The position numbers were made by a program, and so were the translations under genes. From NCBI GenBank assembly GCA_023055505.1, contig JALIRH010000010.1, positions 6,082,001-6,146,000 of the forward strand: 64,000 bases of DNA, in the 5' to 3' direction. A model generated the notes under the pieces. That model was not told where the DNA came from. It did not search any database and saw only the letters and a program-made list of their open reading frames with translations. This stretch comes from Callipepla californica brunnescens (lineage: Eukaryota > Chordata > Aves > Galliformes > Odontophoridae). The first letter of the stretch is position 1. Each line of letters starts with the position of its first letter. Below, in pieces: positions 18,678 to 44,066 of this stretch.

Positions 18678-21600
18678 CTTCCAGAGCAGCCCCTGTATTT
18701 ACTGATCTTTCCTTATTAAGAAGTTCTGCTTATGCAAATGTAAATCATAGGGGCCATCATATGCATAGGTCCCTTTTTCAATCTGGAATTGTTTTCCCTG
18801 CTGCTTCTCTGGGGTCATGGCTTGACCTGTCAGGATGTTATAAATACTTATCAAAAGATCAGATTTTGAATATGCGCATCTTAACTGCGTTGTACATAAC
18901 AAGTGTGGCACATACCAAATCTATCAATTGCATACATTCTGTACTGTCGAGCTACCACCTGCACAGCAAAACTGATGTCTGTAATGCATTGAAGGGACTG
19001 TATACATACTGACCAACCAAACAGCACATGCATAACAGACAGCTGACCCCCTGTACTGTCTCTGTAACAGACACAGCCTCATACTCTTACAGGAGTTCCT
19101 GACTGAAAATGAGGTACACTAGTAAATCTGACATGATTTCACAGATGCCAGCATGGAAAAAGAAGATCACTATTATTGGCTCCGTGTTCTCACTGTAACT
19201 ATTCAACAAGATACTCATCACAGGTGCATAGCAGACAGCTTCATTTATAGATTTATGCTTTAATTAGACATTGTTGATTTAAAATTAGGACCTTCTTTAA
19301 AGTCTTCATATGAAAAAGTTTGAATCAAGGTCTAAGCAAAAGCAATACAAATATATCTCAATCCATGTTAGGAAAGAATTTCTGCCTACTTAATGAAGCT
19401 GTAACTGAGTATTAAGGCAGTCCTCCAGAAAGGTTTTCACTACTACTAGTTTGAGCTACTTGTCTCATTTTCTGTATATCAGATTACTAGAATTCTTCCT
19501 ACGAAGTAATACATAGAAAGAATGCTAGAATTCTATCAGCTGCCATAAAACCTTAGCCATGATTCCACAGCGTATATCAGTTAAAACCACAGACCTCTTA
19601 TTAGTACAATATTGGGCTGATATACTTAAAGAAAATGTCTTTTACAGAAGTGGTATAACTTTTGTCTCACAGACTTTGCTTCTGTGAATTTCTGACTAGA
19701 TCAAAATGGTATTTCCATGATCCATTAAGAAAAAATTCCAAACTTAGGGGTTAATTTAGCTTATTAAGCAGTTGCATGCAAATAGACCCTGAATAAATAC
19801 AGATACGTTTTTCATTGATTAAGTCACAGATATAAAACATCCTATTCTCGTTTTGAATTTCTGTGTTTACACCTCACGTAGCAAAGATCACATACAGCTG
19901 AGAACTCTGTATAAGCCACTCAGCAAGAAGCTCCACTTTTTTCCTTTCAGTTTCCTAGACAACTGTCAAGGTCTAAAACATCACATTAATCTTGTCCTAT
20001 ACAAATTTTATTCTTTCATTTTTTTGTATTGGTTAGTTACTGGAGCCTAGCATTACTATGAAAATTAAGCATCCCAGCTGCATGGTTCTTAGTGATTCTG
20101 CTTTTTTTTTTTTTTTTTTTTTGAGTTTATATTGATATTTCTTTTTAGATTTACAATACACATTTTGTTTTGCAAGTGCATTTTCACAAGTTTCTACAGA
20201 GAAATTTAGAAGAGTATTACTTCACAAACACCTTTTGTTTTAGTTTTTGAAAGCAAGAGTAATATTGTGATGTATTCAGACATTGCTAAGTGATGCTTCA
20301 CTGTGAATTCTTTAAAACCACAAGAATAAATAGTGGTAAATGTTCAAAAAGATTAGGAATTAGCTTTATATAGGGTATGTGAAACATACAACAAGTAATT
20401 CTGATTCCGTACAGTTATTTTTCTGAATAACTGTTTCTTGTTAAGCTAAAAATCAGATTAGCATTTTTGTAGCCATGCAACATTTCAAGCATCCTAGACC
20501 TCCACTCATTGCCTGGCATTTTTCACTAAGTCAGAGTTCTACTTACTAGAAACCATCACTGGCGTACTGTACTAAAGCAATCTTTATAGGATTGTCTAAT
20601 TTTGAATAACCCCATTTCTTTCCTAAATTACATTTCAGAGATATCAACACATTCCTCCACAAGACAGTGTAACAGTAATATTTTGTTATATTTTCCAGCT
20701 CAGCTTTACATTAAAAGAGAGCTCAAGTGCACAAAGAGATAATTTGAAACATTTTAAAACATCCTGTCTCACAGTATGAAGGATGTACCATCTCATCTTA
20801 AAAGAAATGTTGACATTATATAGGCAGAAGAATTCAGAGAGGAGTCCCACACTTAGAAAAGAATATATTATGTAGTTTACTCATCAGCAATCACTTCTGA
20901 CTAATGCCTGAGATTTTACCTGTGGTTGACTCCTGGAAGCTGAAGCAGGAGTCAATAAAAACAATTTTGGTCAACATCATATCATCCAAAATAATTCTCT
21001 GTAGCTGCCCTAGCTGCAGTAAAGATTTATAAATTAAAAATGCACATACAAGTTTATAGTTCTGAGGTAGGAACCAATTACAGTTGATTAAAATCCTACA
21101 AAACATTAAAATATTAAGAAAACAATCAAGTGTTGATTTGTTGTGGTTTTTTTTTCTTTTGTATAATGCATAAAGAGTACCCACCTTACACAAAAAGATG
21201 TTTAAAACTACAGAGACATTAATTCTAAGTCTCTAATTAATTTACCATAGTATAAATTTAGAACAAAGGTCTCACAGGTTCACCAACTGCTTTCCTTTGA
21301 TTTTTGCAGTGACACTACTATGAGGTACAGCATTAGTAGGTATACAGCTACACACCTCATCCATGGGAAATGGAACCAGCACAAACAGATGTGGGATATA
21401 ATAAATAGGGATAAGAAGGTTAGGGCTATACGTGGAAAAAAATGCTGCCTATGACTGTCTTCTGCTCTAAATTAAATTAAGGTATTATTGACATTACTTG
21501 CATTGTTAGTGTTATTAAAATCATCCATGCTAAAGATGGAAAACTCTATCACTTGCACACAGGCAATTATTTTAACAACAGTCAGAGGTTACAAGACCTC

Positions 21601-24600
21601 TTTGAAAATAGGCATCATACGAATATTTAATATTAATGATTTTTCTTTCATTAGGAAGCCATAATATCTCATCTCTTTAAGGCCTGCAAGCAACAAAAGT
21701 TAGAAGTTTTTGCTTATTTGCCCTGTCTCTGACCGTGAGATTAGATTTCAGCCACAATGTTACTTCAGAGGCAGAATCCAGATGCACCCAATAGGCAGAG
21801 GGTCGGGGAATTCCCTTATGCACCCCCAGGGAATGCTGCATTCAGTGGAAAATTTGCATTGCTGGGTTAAGTATCATTGGTGGCAGTATCAGTCACAATC
21901 CCTTGAGGGTAGTAGTAGAGATGAAGCTTTCAGATGTCTTCAGTGGAGCCTCTTGTAGTGACTCACCACAGCAAGATGTGCTGAATCACTGCCTCACTCA
22001 AACTGACCAGGACATGAAAAGTTTGCTCTGAGCGATCCTCTGAATGACTTAATATTATTAAACAAGCAAAAGCTACAATTGTGGCATCACTTAGAATAAC
22101 TTTCTCAAAGATACAGTGAATTAATAGCAGCTAGTACTTTGAACATAATTTCTGTAGGAATACTTCAAGATCTGTCTTTGTAAAAGAAGCAGTGGTTAAG
22201 TAGAAAACTTTCACTCTGTTTTCCCACTTGTATTCTTTTCAAACATCTGTGTCTACACAGATTCTATCTACAGACTTTTCCATGGCTGCTCATTCTCACA
22301 GTGTTTGGAGAAAAGTACTACAAAGGATGCTTAGCAGGAGCTGAGACTTAGAGGGATGTCTTATTAATTCTTTTCTTCTCTAGGAACAAGAAACAAAATG
22401 ACAACATAAAATTTTAAAAGAAGCCTGAAATATAGATCAAATGGGAATAAATTCTCAATGATATCTGATCCCGATCTCAGGGGCTGAAGACTAAAGTTTC
22501 TGAGATGTAAGTAGACTATTTAAATTTAATTTAACATATACTCTGATTATTAAAGCTTTAAAGGCTGAGAAAGCAGAAGCTTATTTTTGGTCAACTCTTG
22601 TAAGGAGTCAATCTGAAGAATGTGAGAAAAAATTGGCCTTTGCATTGCTCAAGATGGAAGAAAACTGTTAGACAGATTTACTTATACTAACATCCTTAAG
22701 GTAAATAACATGCTATCCCTGTACTATCCCTAATCTGTGCTATCCCAGAACTATCCCTGTATTCCTCCAAATACATACTGAATTAACTTTTTTTACTCCT
22801 GGTTAGAGACTGTAAATCCAGTCAGGAGCAATGATAATCTTCGCAGTTTCCTAAGCAACAGCTGAGAACCTTCCTGTTAGTCTGGACACAGTTGTGTTAC
22901 TAAAGAATGAACTAGTCAGACAGTAATCTCAGACATTTTTTCCCTTTCAGTCTGAGAACATGGTTAAAAGAATATAAGGAATTTTGAAATTCACATCACT
23001 TAAAAGATATTCTGAAGTGTACTTTCAGTCTGAGCTCGGTTTTGTGGTCTAAACCATGTCTAATCCATGTTTCACCCTGCTTTTTCTAAGTCTTTTCCAT
23101 AGGTTGGAAAAATGAGGCTATGTGAATATGTAAATTTATCTTTGTCTACTGCAATTGATTTTAAGAAGCTCTGGACAGTGGAATAAAAGAAAAAAAGAGA
23201 GCTTTGAGAAACTTCACTCTTGAAGATGTTTCAGCACCCAAGGAGAAATTTTTCTTGATTTTTTTTTTTTTTCCCTAGAAATGCAGCATTTTTTCTTTTT
23301 TTTGTTGTTGTTGTTTGTTTGTTTTCATGGTAGCAAAAGATCCAGTGGTTAAATTCTGAGATCTGCTTTTTCTTAGAATAATAAAGGTAAGAGTATCCTT
23401 TCTTCTCAGTCAGACATTATATTTTGATTTATATGATATGCATTTGATATGGTGTTATATATCTTCTCTATAATGTAAGTCGGAAAATGGAATGAGCACC
23501 TTGAAATCTCTGCACTTTGACCTTATTATGTGTCATGTTTACTGTAATTATTTTCTATTAGAAAATATGGATCTCTGTAAGATATTTGCAAAAAAAAAGT
23601 AAGTATTATGTTGATAGTTTGAGAAACAGACCCTTCTTAACCTAAAAGTGTTCGACTTCCTCAGATTTCTTCTCAAATACTTTAGGTATTCACATATGAT
23701 CACTTTTCACACCTTTTAAGAATCAACTCATGCTTAAAATATTTAAGGACTGAATTTAAAGAATCTGAAAGGTTCAGGTCTCTTTCTATGAATGAATGTA
23801 CATATATATTCATATTTACATTCATATTTGTGGTTCTACAATTTGCAGGTATGTATCTGGGGAATCCAGATTTATTTCCCTGGAAAACACCTTCTTTCTC
23901 CTTGATATAGTTATTAGATAGAATATACACTGGCCTGAATATAAGAATCATAAGGCAGAATTTGCAGTCCTAGCTAGGAGGAAACAAGATACACAAATAA
24001 AAGAATTCAAAAGCAAATGTTTCAGTGAGGGAGACAGTAAAAAGAGATGAGTGCAGGATGCCAGTGGATTCACATGGAAAAAGACAAGAAAGCTGTGTCC
24101 AAAGATATCCCAAGAGCCAACTTCTGGATCATTCAGACAGAGTTGAGCGGCTTTCCAATTTCCAGATCTAATCTGCTTTGAGTGTTTGCTGACAAATCTT
24201 TCATTGGTCAGACTTAACCTCATAATATATTCTAACCAGAATATATTTTCCAACTCTCTATTTTCCAACTCTCAAGTACTTTCTTTTGTTGGAACCCTTC
24301 AAATGTAGTTACAATACTTTAATAACTTTTTGCAAATCCTTAATGAGAGCATTAAATAAAATTGTCTGTAAGATCGCTTAAGGACCACATTATTCATTAG
24401 TATTTCTTGTATTTACTGATCATTGGTCAAGTTTCAGTCAAGGAGCTACAAATTCACATTCAGTTAATTACCATTACCGAATTCTAAACATTTTCAAAGT
24501 AAGCTTCTATTCCACAATATTTTTCATTGCATTCCCTTATTATTTGACTTTATATTCCAATAATAGTATGCATTTCAGTATTATACTATTTATCACCACT

Positions 24601-27600
24601 ATTAACTTTATTAATAAATAACTGGTGGTGACTTGACTTTTTTTTTTTTTTTTTTTTTTGAATAACTATGTAATACTCATGTCTACAGGCTACTAAGGCT
24701 GACTTTACAAATTGATACAAAACTTACAGTCATTGCTAGAGATAAATTATAGTCTAAGGAAAGTGACACAATAGATAGATGATAATATTGGAAGGAATGG
24801 AAAAGAGGAAGACAAATCCTACATATTAGTCAGTTAGGAACTGCAAAGTAAAATGATCATAGTGTAAATTAGTAGATTACATTTTGAAGAAGAGGTGGGT
24901 TCAGAGCAGGTGGTAAGTGCTGAAAGTCAGTTTTTTCCTTGACAATACCTGCTTTACTGGAGCAAACAGTCATGGGTTCCTGGAGCTCCTGGACTTACAA
25001 CTGACAGACAGTTTTGACTGTATGGCTCTATATATACCTCAATCAGCTCTCCATCACATTGAATTGATTGCACTGCACTTTGAATTACAGCATTGGGAAC
25101 TTTTTTTTTTTAATTGTTTAATTTATTTTTTTTTTTAATCAAAATTTTAAAGCAGTAAAAATGGTTGAAAGATTCCTCAAAAAATAAGGTGAAGACACAT
25201 AGACATAAAAAAAAATACTTCAAGGCTTCTCAGAAAAAAGGGGATAGGGTTTCTCTTTTTCAAGTAAACATCTGCAAATGTGTTATTTCAGTAACAGTAT
25301 TTCCTAGAGAAAGTCTTTGTACTAAACTAAGATTCACTCATCCATTTTTGTTTTAATGGTCATCTGAATGCAATGAAAATGACAGTAAGAGAGGTCACTG
25401 TGATAACTCACTCCTTCAGGTACTTCCCATCTCTAGTCCTCCTGTACTCCAGCAGTAGTGTGAATGCAGGTAATTTTCTGATGACATTAGCACACAGATT
25501 CAGTTTTTACTTTTACACTAGCAGACAACCTTCAGTTGATGCTGAAGTGATACTGCTAACCCTGTTGTTTATGTCTTTCCTGCAACTGGATCACCAACTT
25601 TTTAATTTGGAAAATATCTTTACTGCCCTCCTGCAAGCCAACAGGTATCATGAATGCCTGTGATTTAGAACTGATTTTTTAACCTGATTTGTATGTAGTT
25701 TTCTTTTTAACAAAGCCATCTGAGAAGCTACTTCTGTACTTCATGTATTGCAGATATTATTTCTAAATTACAACCTCTCAAATTAATAATTAGATTAAGA
25801 AAATAACGTTATATGATGATTTTACAGATTCAAGTCTTACACTTTTGCCATTGCACATTTACATGCCAGTTGGTTTTAGTGGAATGAAAAAATCTCATAG
25901 TTGCTTCTACAAGGGGGAAAAAAAAAGCAGAAAAATAATTCAAGTCCTATATTCTGAAAGAAGAAAAAAACAGCTTGTAAGAAACACTACAAGATTTGCT
26001 ACTTTTGCAACTTGAAAATTCTGAACAGGAGTGGATGTGGACTGTTTCATGCAGACTGCAAATAGCGTGTTTGATATCTTGGTGATTTTAATAATCATGG
26101 TATCCACCTCATTCTTACAGTAACACTTTTCAATTTTACTATATGCCTGATTTAAGATATATTAAATATAGGTATCTCTAGGCCACTTCCTTTAGGTTTT
26201 TCAGAGAGACAAAACAATTAATTTGACATCATTAGCACAGACATTCTGCTTACTTTCTGAGTCATTTTCCATGCAAGTGATGAGGCGGTAATTATATTCA
26301 AAAACAAAAAGCAACTTATCTCTAATAATATAATTAACTGAAATATGCGTAAAATTAAGAACAAATGTGGATAATATGTATTATATAATCTTTAAAGGAA
26401 GAGACTGAAAGAAAACTAGAAAAGTGTTGAATGAAATGCTCAAAAGCCACTAGATGAATTTATTTGGTATAAAGTGTATCCTTTAACAGTAACCTGAAGT
26501 TCATGTTTTCTTACCTAATCTTTTAAACTGTAGGCTGAGCAGTATCATCTAATGAAGGGCCCTGAGAGTGCTAAGGTTTCAGCGCAGTGTTACATTAATT
26601 CTCTGGGCTACTCAGATCCTACATGATTTTTTGAGAATATTCCTTAAAAGACACCTCTTTAATGAAAGCTTTTCTGAAATTATTAGACAGACAATTATTT
26701 ATCTGTCTAGTATCACTCATGTGTCTGGTAGTTTATTCACAGGACATAAGCAATTATAAAAAGAGTGAAGGAAAAAGAGGTAAGCCACTATTGGTTTACA
26801 GTTCAAGGATTACTAAGACCTTACTCAGGGCTCCATGCAGAAAACAGAATTGCTTCTGTTTCATTGTTCTGTTAAACTATTCTAAGTACGGCAAGGGTCA
26901 CCATAAATACCTGTGAGCTTTTCTACTATGCAGATGTAATACTGTAACAGAATGTAAGGCACGGCAATGGTAGCAGAGTAACAAAATCTAGACTGTAGCA
27001 ACTAAGGACTTGCTCATATGCAACAGCCATAGAAACAAAATAAAGGATTACCTTCAGAAGACCTCACACAGACATTCCAGCAAGACACCCTTCTCTCCAC
27101 TGCTAACCCTGGGGAGGGGTGGATCCTGGCTATACTCCTGGTCACTCAGGGCCATTGCATGCACCTGAGCTTCCCTGGAATGGTCCTGCCTTCCCACCAG
27201 GTGCTCAATCAGGTGTTCAAGCCACGACTTAGCATTTCTGCTACAGCAGTGTAATCTAAATAAAAACTGTTTGGGTACTAAAAAGACACGTGTGTAATAG
27301 CAACAATTTGGAAAGATACAACAGCATGTCAGTAGTGGAGATCGGACTCAAGTAATGTTTCTGGACTGTTTCCAGAGAATGTATGTGCTTCTAATTCTCA
27401 AATAAAGGACAATTTTTGAGTTCAATGGTAAGTTACATTAATTTTTTAAAAAGGTACCTTTTCTTGGTTGATTTTACAGATATCAGGAAAGTCTTCCATC
27501 TTGTCCAAACTAAAAAAGCCGCCTATCTTATACAAACTAACTAGGATTATTTTGTCTGAGGAAGAGGAGGTTCAGGGGAGACCTTATGTATTGTGGTAGC

Positions 27601-27631
27601 TTTTGTAATTTATTTGCATTTTTCTTTGTAG
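18678..27631. other. Non-coding DNA upstream of the first coding exon
   Basis: About 9 kb of AT-rich sequence with homopolymer runs (for example near 20103, 23260, 24640, 25105). Sodium channel genes of this family have distant 5' non-coding exons, so one could lie here, but nothing in the sequence marks it. Confidence 0.5.
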
Positions 27632-27681
27632 GTCATTCTTATGAAAGAAGCTAAAAGGAATTAAATTTGCAGGATGAAAAC

Positions 27682-27948
27682 ATGGCACAGGCACTGCTGG
27701 TACCACCAGGACCTGAAAGCTTCCGCTATTTTACTAGAGATTCTCTCGCAGCTATTGAAAAGCGTTCTGCAGAAGAAAAAGCTAAAAAACCCAAGCAAGA
27801 ACATACTGATGATGATGATGAAAATGGTCCAAAACCAAACAGTGACTTGGAGGCAGGAAAGACACTGCCATTTATTTATGGTGATATACCTCCAGGAATG
27901 GTTTCTGAACCATTGGAAGACCTGGACCCATATTATATCAATAAAAAA
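27682..27948 (+). CDS. SCN3A: Sodium channel coding exon 1 (N-terminus)
   Basis: The exon begins after TTCTTTGTAG at 27631. The start ATG is at 27682 ([14 protein letters not shown]), preceded by 50 bases of 5' UTR in the same exon; the open frame runs in from upstream, but the family start is this Met. It encodes 89 residues of the cytoplasmic N-terminus, including an acidic run (TDDDDE) and the conserved [10 protein letters not shown]. It ends AATAAAAAA before donor GTGAGT, phase 0. Confidence 0.95.
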
Positions 27949-33297
<5,349 letters not shown>

Positions 33298-33389
33298 GTA
33301 TGTAACAGAATTTGTAAACCTAGGCAATGTTTCAGCTCTTCGAACTTTCAGAGTATTGAGAGCTTTGAAAACTATTTCTGTAATCCCAG
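33298..33389 (+). CDS. SCN3A: Alternative exon 5N (neonatal form, domain I S3-S4)
   Basis: 92 bp between CCTACAG and GTAAGA. Encodes [20 protein letters not shown] and the rest of the DI voltage sensor. It carries Asn at the S3-S4 loop position that is Asp in the next exon. The frame is valid when joined to exons 4 and 6. Exons 5N and 5A are spliced in mutually exclusive fashion in SCN1A/2A/3A/8A/9A; including both would add 92 bp and shift the frame. Confidence 0.93.
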
Positions 33390-34498
<1,109 letters not shown>

Positions 34499-34771
34499 GC
34501 CTAAAGACTATTGTAGGAGCCCTAATTCAGTCTGTGAAGAAGCTCTCGGACGTTATGATCCTGACTGTGTTTTGTCTGAGTGTATTTGCACTAATAGGAC
34601 TGCAGCTGTTCATGGGCAACTTGAGGAATAAATGCCTGCAGTGGCCTCCAGACAATTCTACTTTTGAAATAAATGTTATTTCCTACTTTAATAGCACAAT
34701 GGATGAAAATGGTACATTTATTAATACAACTGTGAGCACGTTTAACTGGAAGGATTACATTGAGGATGAAA
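34499..34771 (+). CDS. SCN3A: Sodium channel coding exon 6 (domain I S4-S5, S5, extracellular loop)
   Basis: 273 bp. Encodes [20 protein letters not shown] (S4-S5), the S5 helix ([19 protein letters not shown]) and the large extracellular loop with several N-glycosylation sequons (NST twice, NGT, NTT). Donor GTAAGA at 34772. Confidence 0.95.
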
Positions 34772-35081
34772 GTAAGAATGACAGATGTAACTTTTATATA
34801 TTTGTGGTTATGTGCATAAATATTTGTAATTAAAAAAGCAAATGGCTTATGTTTCTGCCTTATATACAGTTGTTTACAGTGACTGGCCTACAGTGATCAA
34901 ACACATACAATAAACATGTTCAATAAATAAAAGCATTCCTAAACAGGCTACAAAGTGATCAGAAACTAACCACTTTGATTTTATTATGATTTATTTTTAA
35001 TTATGATTTATTTTTATTTTATTTTGTGGTCCTTTGATGCATTTAATCTAATCATATACTTTTCTAATGCTTTCTACGCAG
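34772..35081 (+). other. SCN3A: Intron 6 (310 bp)
   Basis: GTAAGA...CTACGCAG. A tandem TTATGATTTATTTTTA duplication lies at about 34983-35018. No other feature. Confidence 0.8.
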
Positions 35082-35145
35082 CTCATTTCTACATTTTGGA
35101 AGGACAAAGAGATGCCCTACTTTGTGGTAATAGCTCTGATGCAGG
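35082..35145 (+). CDS. SCN3A: Sodium channel coding exon 7 (domain I extracellular loop)
   Basis: 64 bp, usual size for the family. Encodes [20 protein letters not shown] with another sequon (NSS). Donor GTAAGA at 35146. Confidence 0.93.
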
Positions 35146-36723
<1,578 letters not shown>

Positions 36724-36837
36724 TAGCTGAGATGTTTGGCTAACCACAGAGCATTTTGGTTTTGAAATAACTCCATGGAGGTGGTAAGATACAGGTAAGA
36801 GGTGGACTAATATGCAGATATACTTTCTACTCCCTAG

Positions 36838-40111
<3,274 letters not shown>

Positions 40112-40411
40112 GCAACAGCAGCAGTGGCAGCAGCATCAGTTGCATCAAGGGATTTCAGTGGTGTAGGGGGATTAGGAGAACTCTTGGAAAGTTCTTCAGA
40201 AGCATCAAAGTTGAGCTCAAAGAGTGCTAAAGAAAGAAGAAACAGAAGGAAGAAAAGAAGACAGAAAGAAATGTCTGAAGCAGAGGACAAAGGAGATGTT
40301 GACAAGTTCCCCAAGTCCGAGTCAGAAGATAGTATCAGAAGAAAAAGTTTCCGCTTCTCGGCAGAAGGAAGTCAACTGACATACGAAAAAAGGTTCACAT
40401 CTCCCCATCAG
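40112..40411 (+). CDS. SCN3A: Sodium channel coding exon 10 (I-II linker)
   Basis: 300 bp. Starts with an Ala-rich run, then [20 protein letters not shown], a strongly basic stretch ([12 protein letters not shown]) and [19 protein letters not shown], with an RRKS site of the kind phosphorylated by PKA in brain channels. Its [14 protein letters not shown] block is the best marker for SCN3A. Donor GTACAG. Confidence 0.93.
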
Positions 40412-43400
40412 GTACAGCACACTTTCTTTATTGCATCATGTATATCTGTTCTAATTTGGTTTAATTTTGAACTTTACATACTGGAAGTTATGTAAAAGGT
40501 GAGCAAACAAATAAACAATGTTAATAGTTTTAACAATATTAAAGTTTCACCCATTCTATTAGCAAAGGCATCGGAAGACTGTACCAAGGATAACTGTTAA
40601 TGTTAACTGTTTATGTCTTAACTGTTAGTTAAAACATTCTGAAAACTTATTTCTGAAGTTGTATTTGCTAGATTTGAGAGAAATCAAAGACACTGAGTAG
40701 TATTCATATATTTATATTAATCAATTGCAGTTATCTGTTGTGCATCCATCTCAAAACCTTTCAGATATGTAAGTTTTTTTAGCAGACCATATCATCAAAA
40801 TGCCCTGAATATGAATATTCTACACTTTCATTAGTTTCTGTTGCCTTTCTTTATTATCTTCTTTAAACAATGTATGAAGAGAAAGATAGTTCTAGTATTC
40901 CATAGTAAAGACAAAATATATAGGCTTGTCTTTACAAAAATTTAGTCATACTGTTCTTTTCCATTGGAAGTTCATTATGCATGGTGGAGAATCTTACAGA
41001 AAAGGAGAGTGAGTGACTTGACTGCACTGAAGAAAAGAGTCACTGACAAAATATGAGAAGAAAGAGATTTCTGTTTGCCAGTCCTGTGCCTTAACTATTC
41101 AGCAATAGCCAAGCCACTGTTAAGCCTAAATTCCCTGATGCTATTTTGTGTAATTCTGATGAAGGATCAAGATTAAATATTATATTACATTTATGTTAAA
41201 TATATATTTTTTGTTCACACAAACTGATGCAGAATTATCAAGAGAAGAAAATATCTAGTCTGGTAACACATATAGGAAGAGGAGACAAAATTTGAATAGA
41301 GAATATAAATTTTATGTAGCTTTGTTAACATACAGTAGGGTATTGTTGCATATATTTTTTCATACTCTGAAACTGTCAGAAAGCCTTCATCCAATCAACT
41401 GTCATGAATAGGTATGAAACATTCATCTAAACTGAACAAGTTTAGGAAGGCAAGGCATGTGAAATAACTTTCAATATTATTAAAATCATATGTGAATTAA
41501 TGTGGCAGAATGAATAAAAATCCACGGAAATCAAGTGAAAAAAGAACTGTATATGTTTCAGATTTGAAGTAAAGCAAAGAAATAGCAAAATAGACTGGAA
41601 ATAGCTCATCTTGAAACATCATGAATTATAGAGTGGGGAGGAAATAAGTGACTACCTGAAATAAGTTTTTAAGGTCATTTAAAATTTTTAAACACTTCTA
41701 TCAAATAAATAATCTCAATGAAGATAATTAATTGAATTAAAAATTGGCTTAATAATTGTATATGCAGGAAAAAAAAACCTTTGTGACAAATATTCCCTAC
41801 ATGTAAAGAAAATAAGACTGAGCTGCCATGTAAACTGAAAAAAGAAGGGCTGGTTTGTCTTGTTATCTGTGCAGTAAGCTCCTGAGTGAAACAGGGTGGC
41901 TGAGCATGAAACAACACAGTAGAATGGTAAGGGGAGATAATCTGCCCAGCCAGCCCCTATAGAGGTTTTGTCCTTTGACACAGTATTCTGTGTGAGAATG
42001 AATGATGCACCCTCCGTGAAAAGCCAGGCTTTCCTTTCAGATCTTACTTGCCAGCAGCATGAAGGCAAATATATTTCTGCCTCTACATGTGTTAGAATTG
42101 CAGTCATTTTGGATTATAGCTTTTGTCCAAACCTAGTAGGGATATTCAAAGCAGGCATACTCCTCCTAAATCCCTGCAGGGCCTGATCCATTTAGCTGTG
42201 CTCAGAGCTTGGTAGCATATACTGGAAAGACTGGACAACACATAAAACATTGCAGCAATGGGAGCTTTCTCTATTAAGCAAAAGTAGCAGTGCTAGTCAG
42301 CTGAATCCCAGTAGGCATGTGATTATTTGAGGGACTGTCATTTGGCAAAATAATAGTATGACAAAATTGCAAGAGCTACAGTAATTATTTTATCATTTTG
42401 TCAGGATTCACTGACAATTCCTATAGATATTTATATGAAAAAAAAATCTTTGAGCATAAGCAAAACAGCACTTTTTTTCCAGCCAAATTTACATAAATTG
42501 GTTAGCAAAACCATTTGGCTGATACTCTTTAAGTAATTCAGCCTGAGGCTGACAGCCAGCATAAAGCATATTAAGATTTCATATTAACTATAAGAGCAGA
42601 AAACTACATACCATAATAGTAAACACCTGCAAATCATTATAAGGCAGTGTTACTAGTTTAGCACACACGTAATGTATATGCATGCATATACATATGTAGT
42701 GGTACATGTATGTAGTCTGAATATTTGGTTCTCAATGTTAATGTCGATTTTTATATACTTTAATTTTATTATAATTATTCTGGGATAAAGTCTCTGCACC
42801 TGCATATAACCACTTTCCACCTACAAACAAATTCAGAATCATCTGAAACCAGTTCTACCATAGAAACTGATTTGAAGATTTGCACAAAGACAAGGATGAA
42901 GAAAGGTTAATGCAAGGTGTCTTTTTTCCACAGTTAGCACTCATTTTATTTATTCATGAGTGCTGTTAATAAAATATGTAACATGGGAGAAGAGCATTCC
43001 ATTAAGCTTCTACTGTAATTAAAAGATTAATTACCAACAACCACTGATTTATTTTTCGCATCTGTAAGAAGATATCTTTGGGTAGCTGTGTCCCTGGTGA
43101 ATGTTTGCTGTTAGTTGCCTGATGGACACAGGGTAGGTAGGTGTGCAGCCTGCTACAAGCACCGAGTGCTATGTTCAGAGAGTGCTACTAGGCATATTCA
43201 CACTGTCCCTCCAAAGCTTCTCCAAGCCTCTGTCTTCTAGATTTAGAGTACTGCTTATATTGTTCAAGTACTACTGAGACTATTGTCAAGAAGGCAGATA
43301 AGTTCTGATAAGTTGGAATCCCTAGAAGTCCAAGGGATGAAGAAGGGAAGAAAACTGTAAGACTTCCAGATCTTCTGTAAGTAAAGACAGAATAAAATAT

Positions 43401-43718
43401 AAATCTGCAAAGCCTTGATAGAACACTCTCCATTACATTCATGAATCCATACAAACCCAAACTGCATTTTTTGCCCAACCTTCCTTATACCTCCTACACA
43501 ACTTTTCTTCAGTCCTGCTACATTAAACTAACATTTCCCATCTACTTCAGTTACCTCAATGAGCACATTCCCCATATAGCCACTGGTACTGCTGAAGAAA
43601 TACTGAAAATTTTTCCTCTTCATCACTGTAACTATTCTTTGAAAAGCCAAGAACTTCTATATCTAGGAACATCAGTTACATAGCTGTTCTTTTTGTTTTC
43701 TATTTAAATCTTTTGCAG
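40412..43718 (+). other. SCN3A: Intron 10
   Basis: About 3.3 kb, ends TCTTTTGCAG. No exon, transposon or RNA recognised. Confidence 0.75.
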
Positions 43719-44066
43719 TCTTTGCTGAGCATTCGTGGTTCCCTGTTCTCACCAAGGCGCAACAGCAAAACAAGCATTTTCAGTTTCAGAGGTCGCACAA
43801 GGGATATAGGATCTGAAAATGATTTTGCTGATGATGAGCACAGCACTCTTGAGGACAACGAAAGCAGAAGAGATTCTCTCTTTGTTCCAAATCGACATGG
43901 AGAAAGGCGTAACAGTAACATCAGTCAGGCCAGTATGACATCCAGAATGGTGCCAGCCCTTCCAGTCAATGGGAAGATGCACAGCGCTGTAGATTGCAAT
44001 GGAGTAGTCTCCTTGGTTGGAGGACCTTCAACTCTAACTTCACCTACTGGGCAGCTTATACCAGAG
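43719..44066 (+). CDS. SCN3A: Sodium channel coding exon 11 (I-II linker)
   Basis: 348 bp. Encodes [50 protein letters not shown] and [20 protein letters not shown]. Several RRxS sites (RRNS, RRDS) fit modulation by PKA/PKC. Donor GTAATT. Mammalian orthologues use alternative 5' splice sites in this linker, but I cannot prove one here. Confidence 0.93.

Noticed and set aside
34772..34833. Continuation of exon 6 past 34771
   Set aside because: The open frame runs on, but the GTAAGA donor at 34772 and the in-frame join to exon 7 (64 bp) fit the family; the extension is intron.
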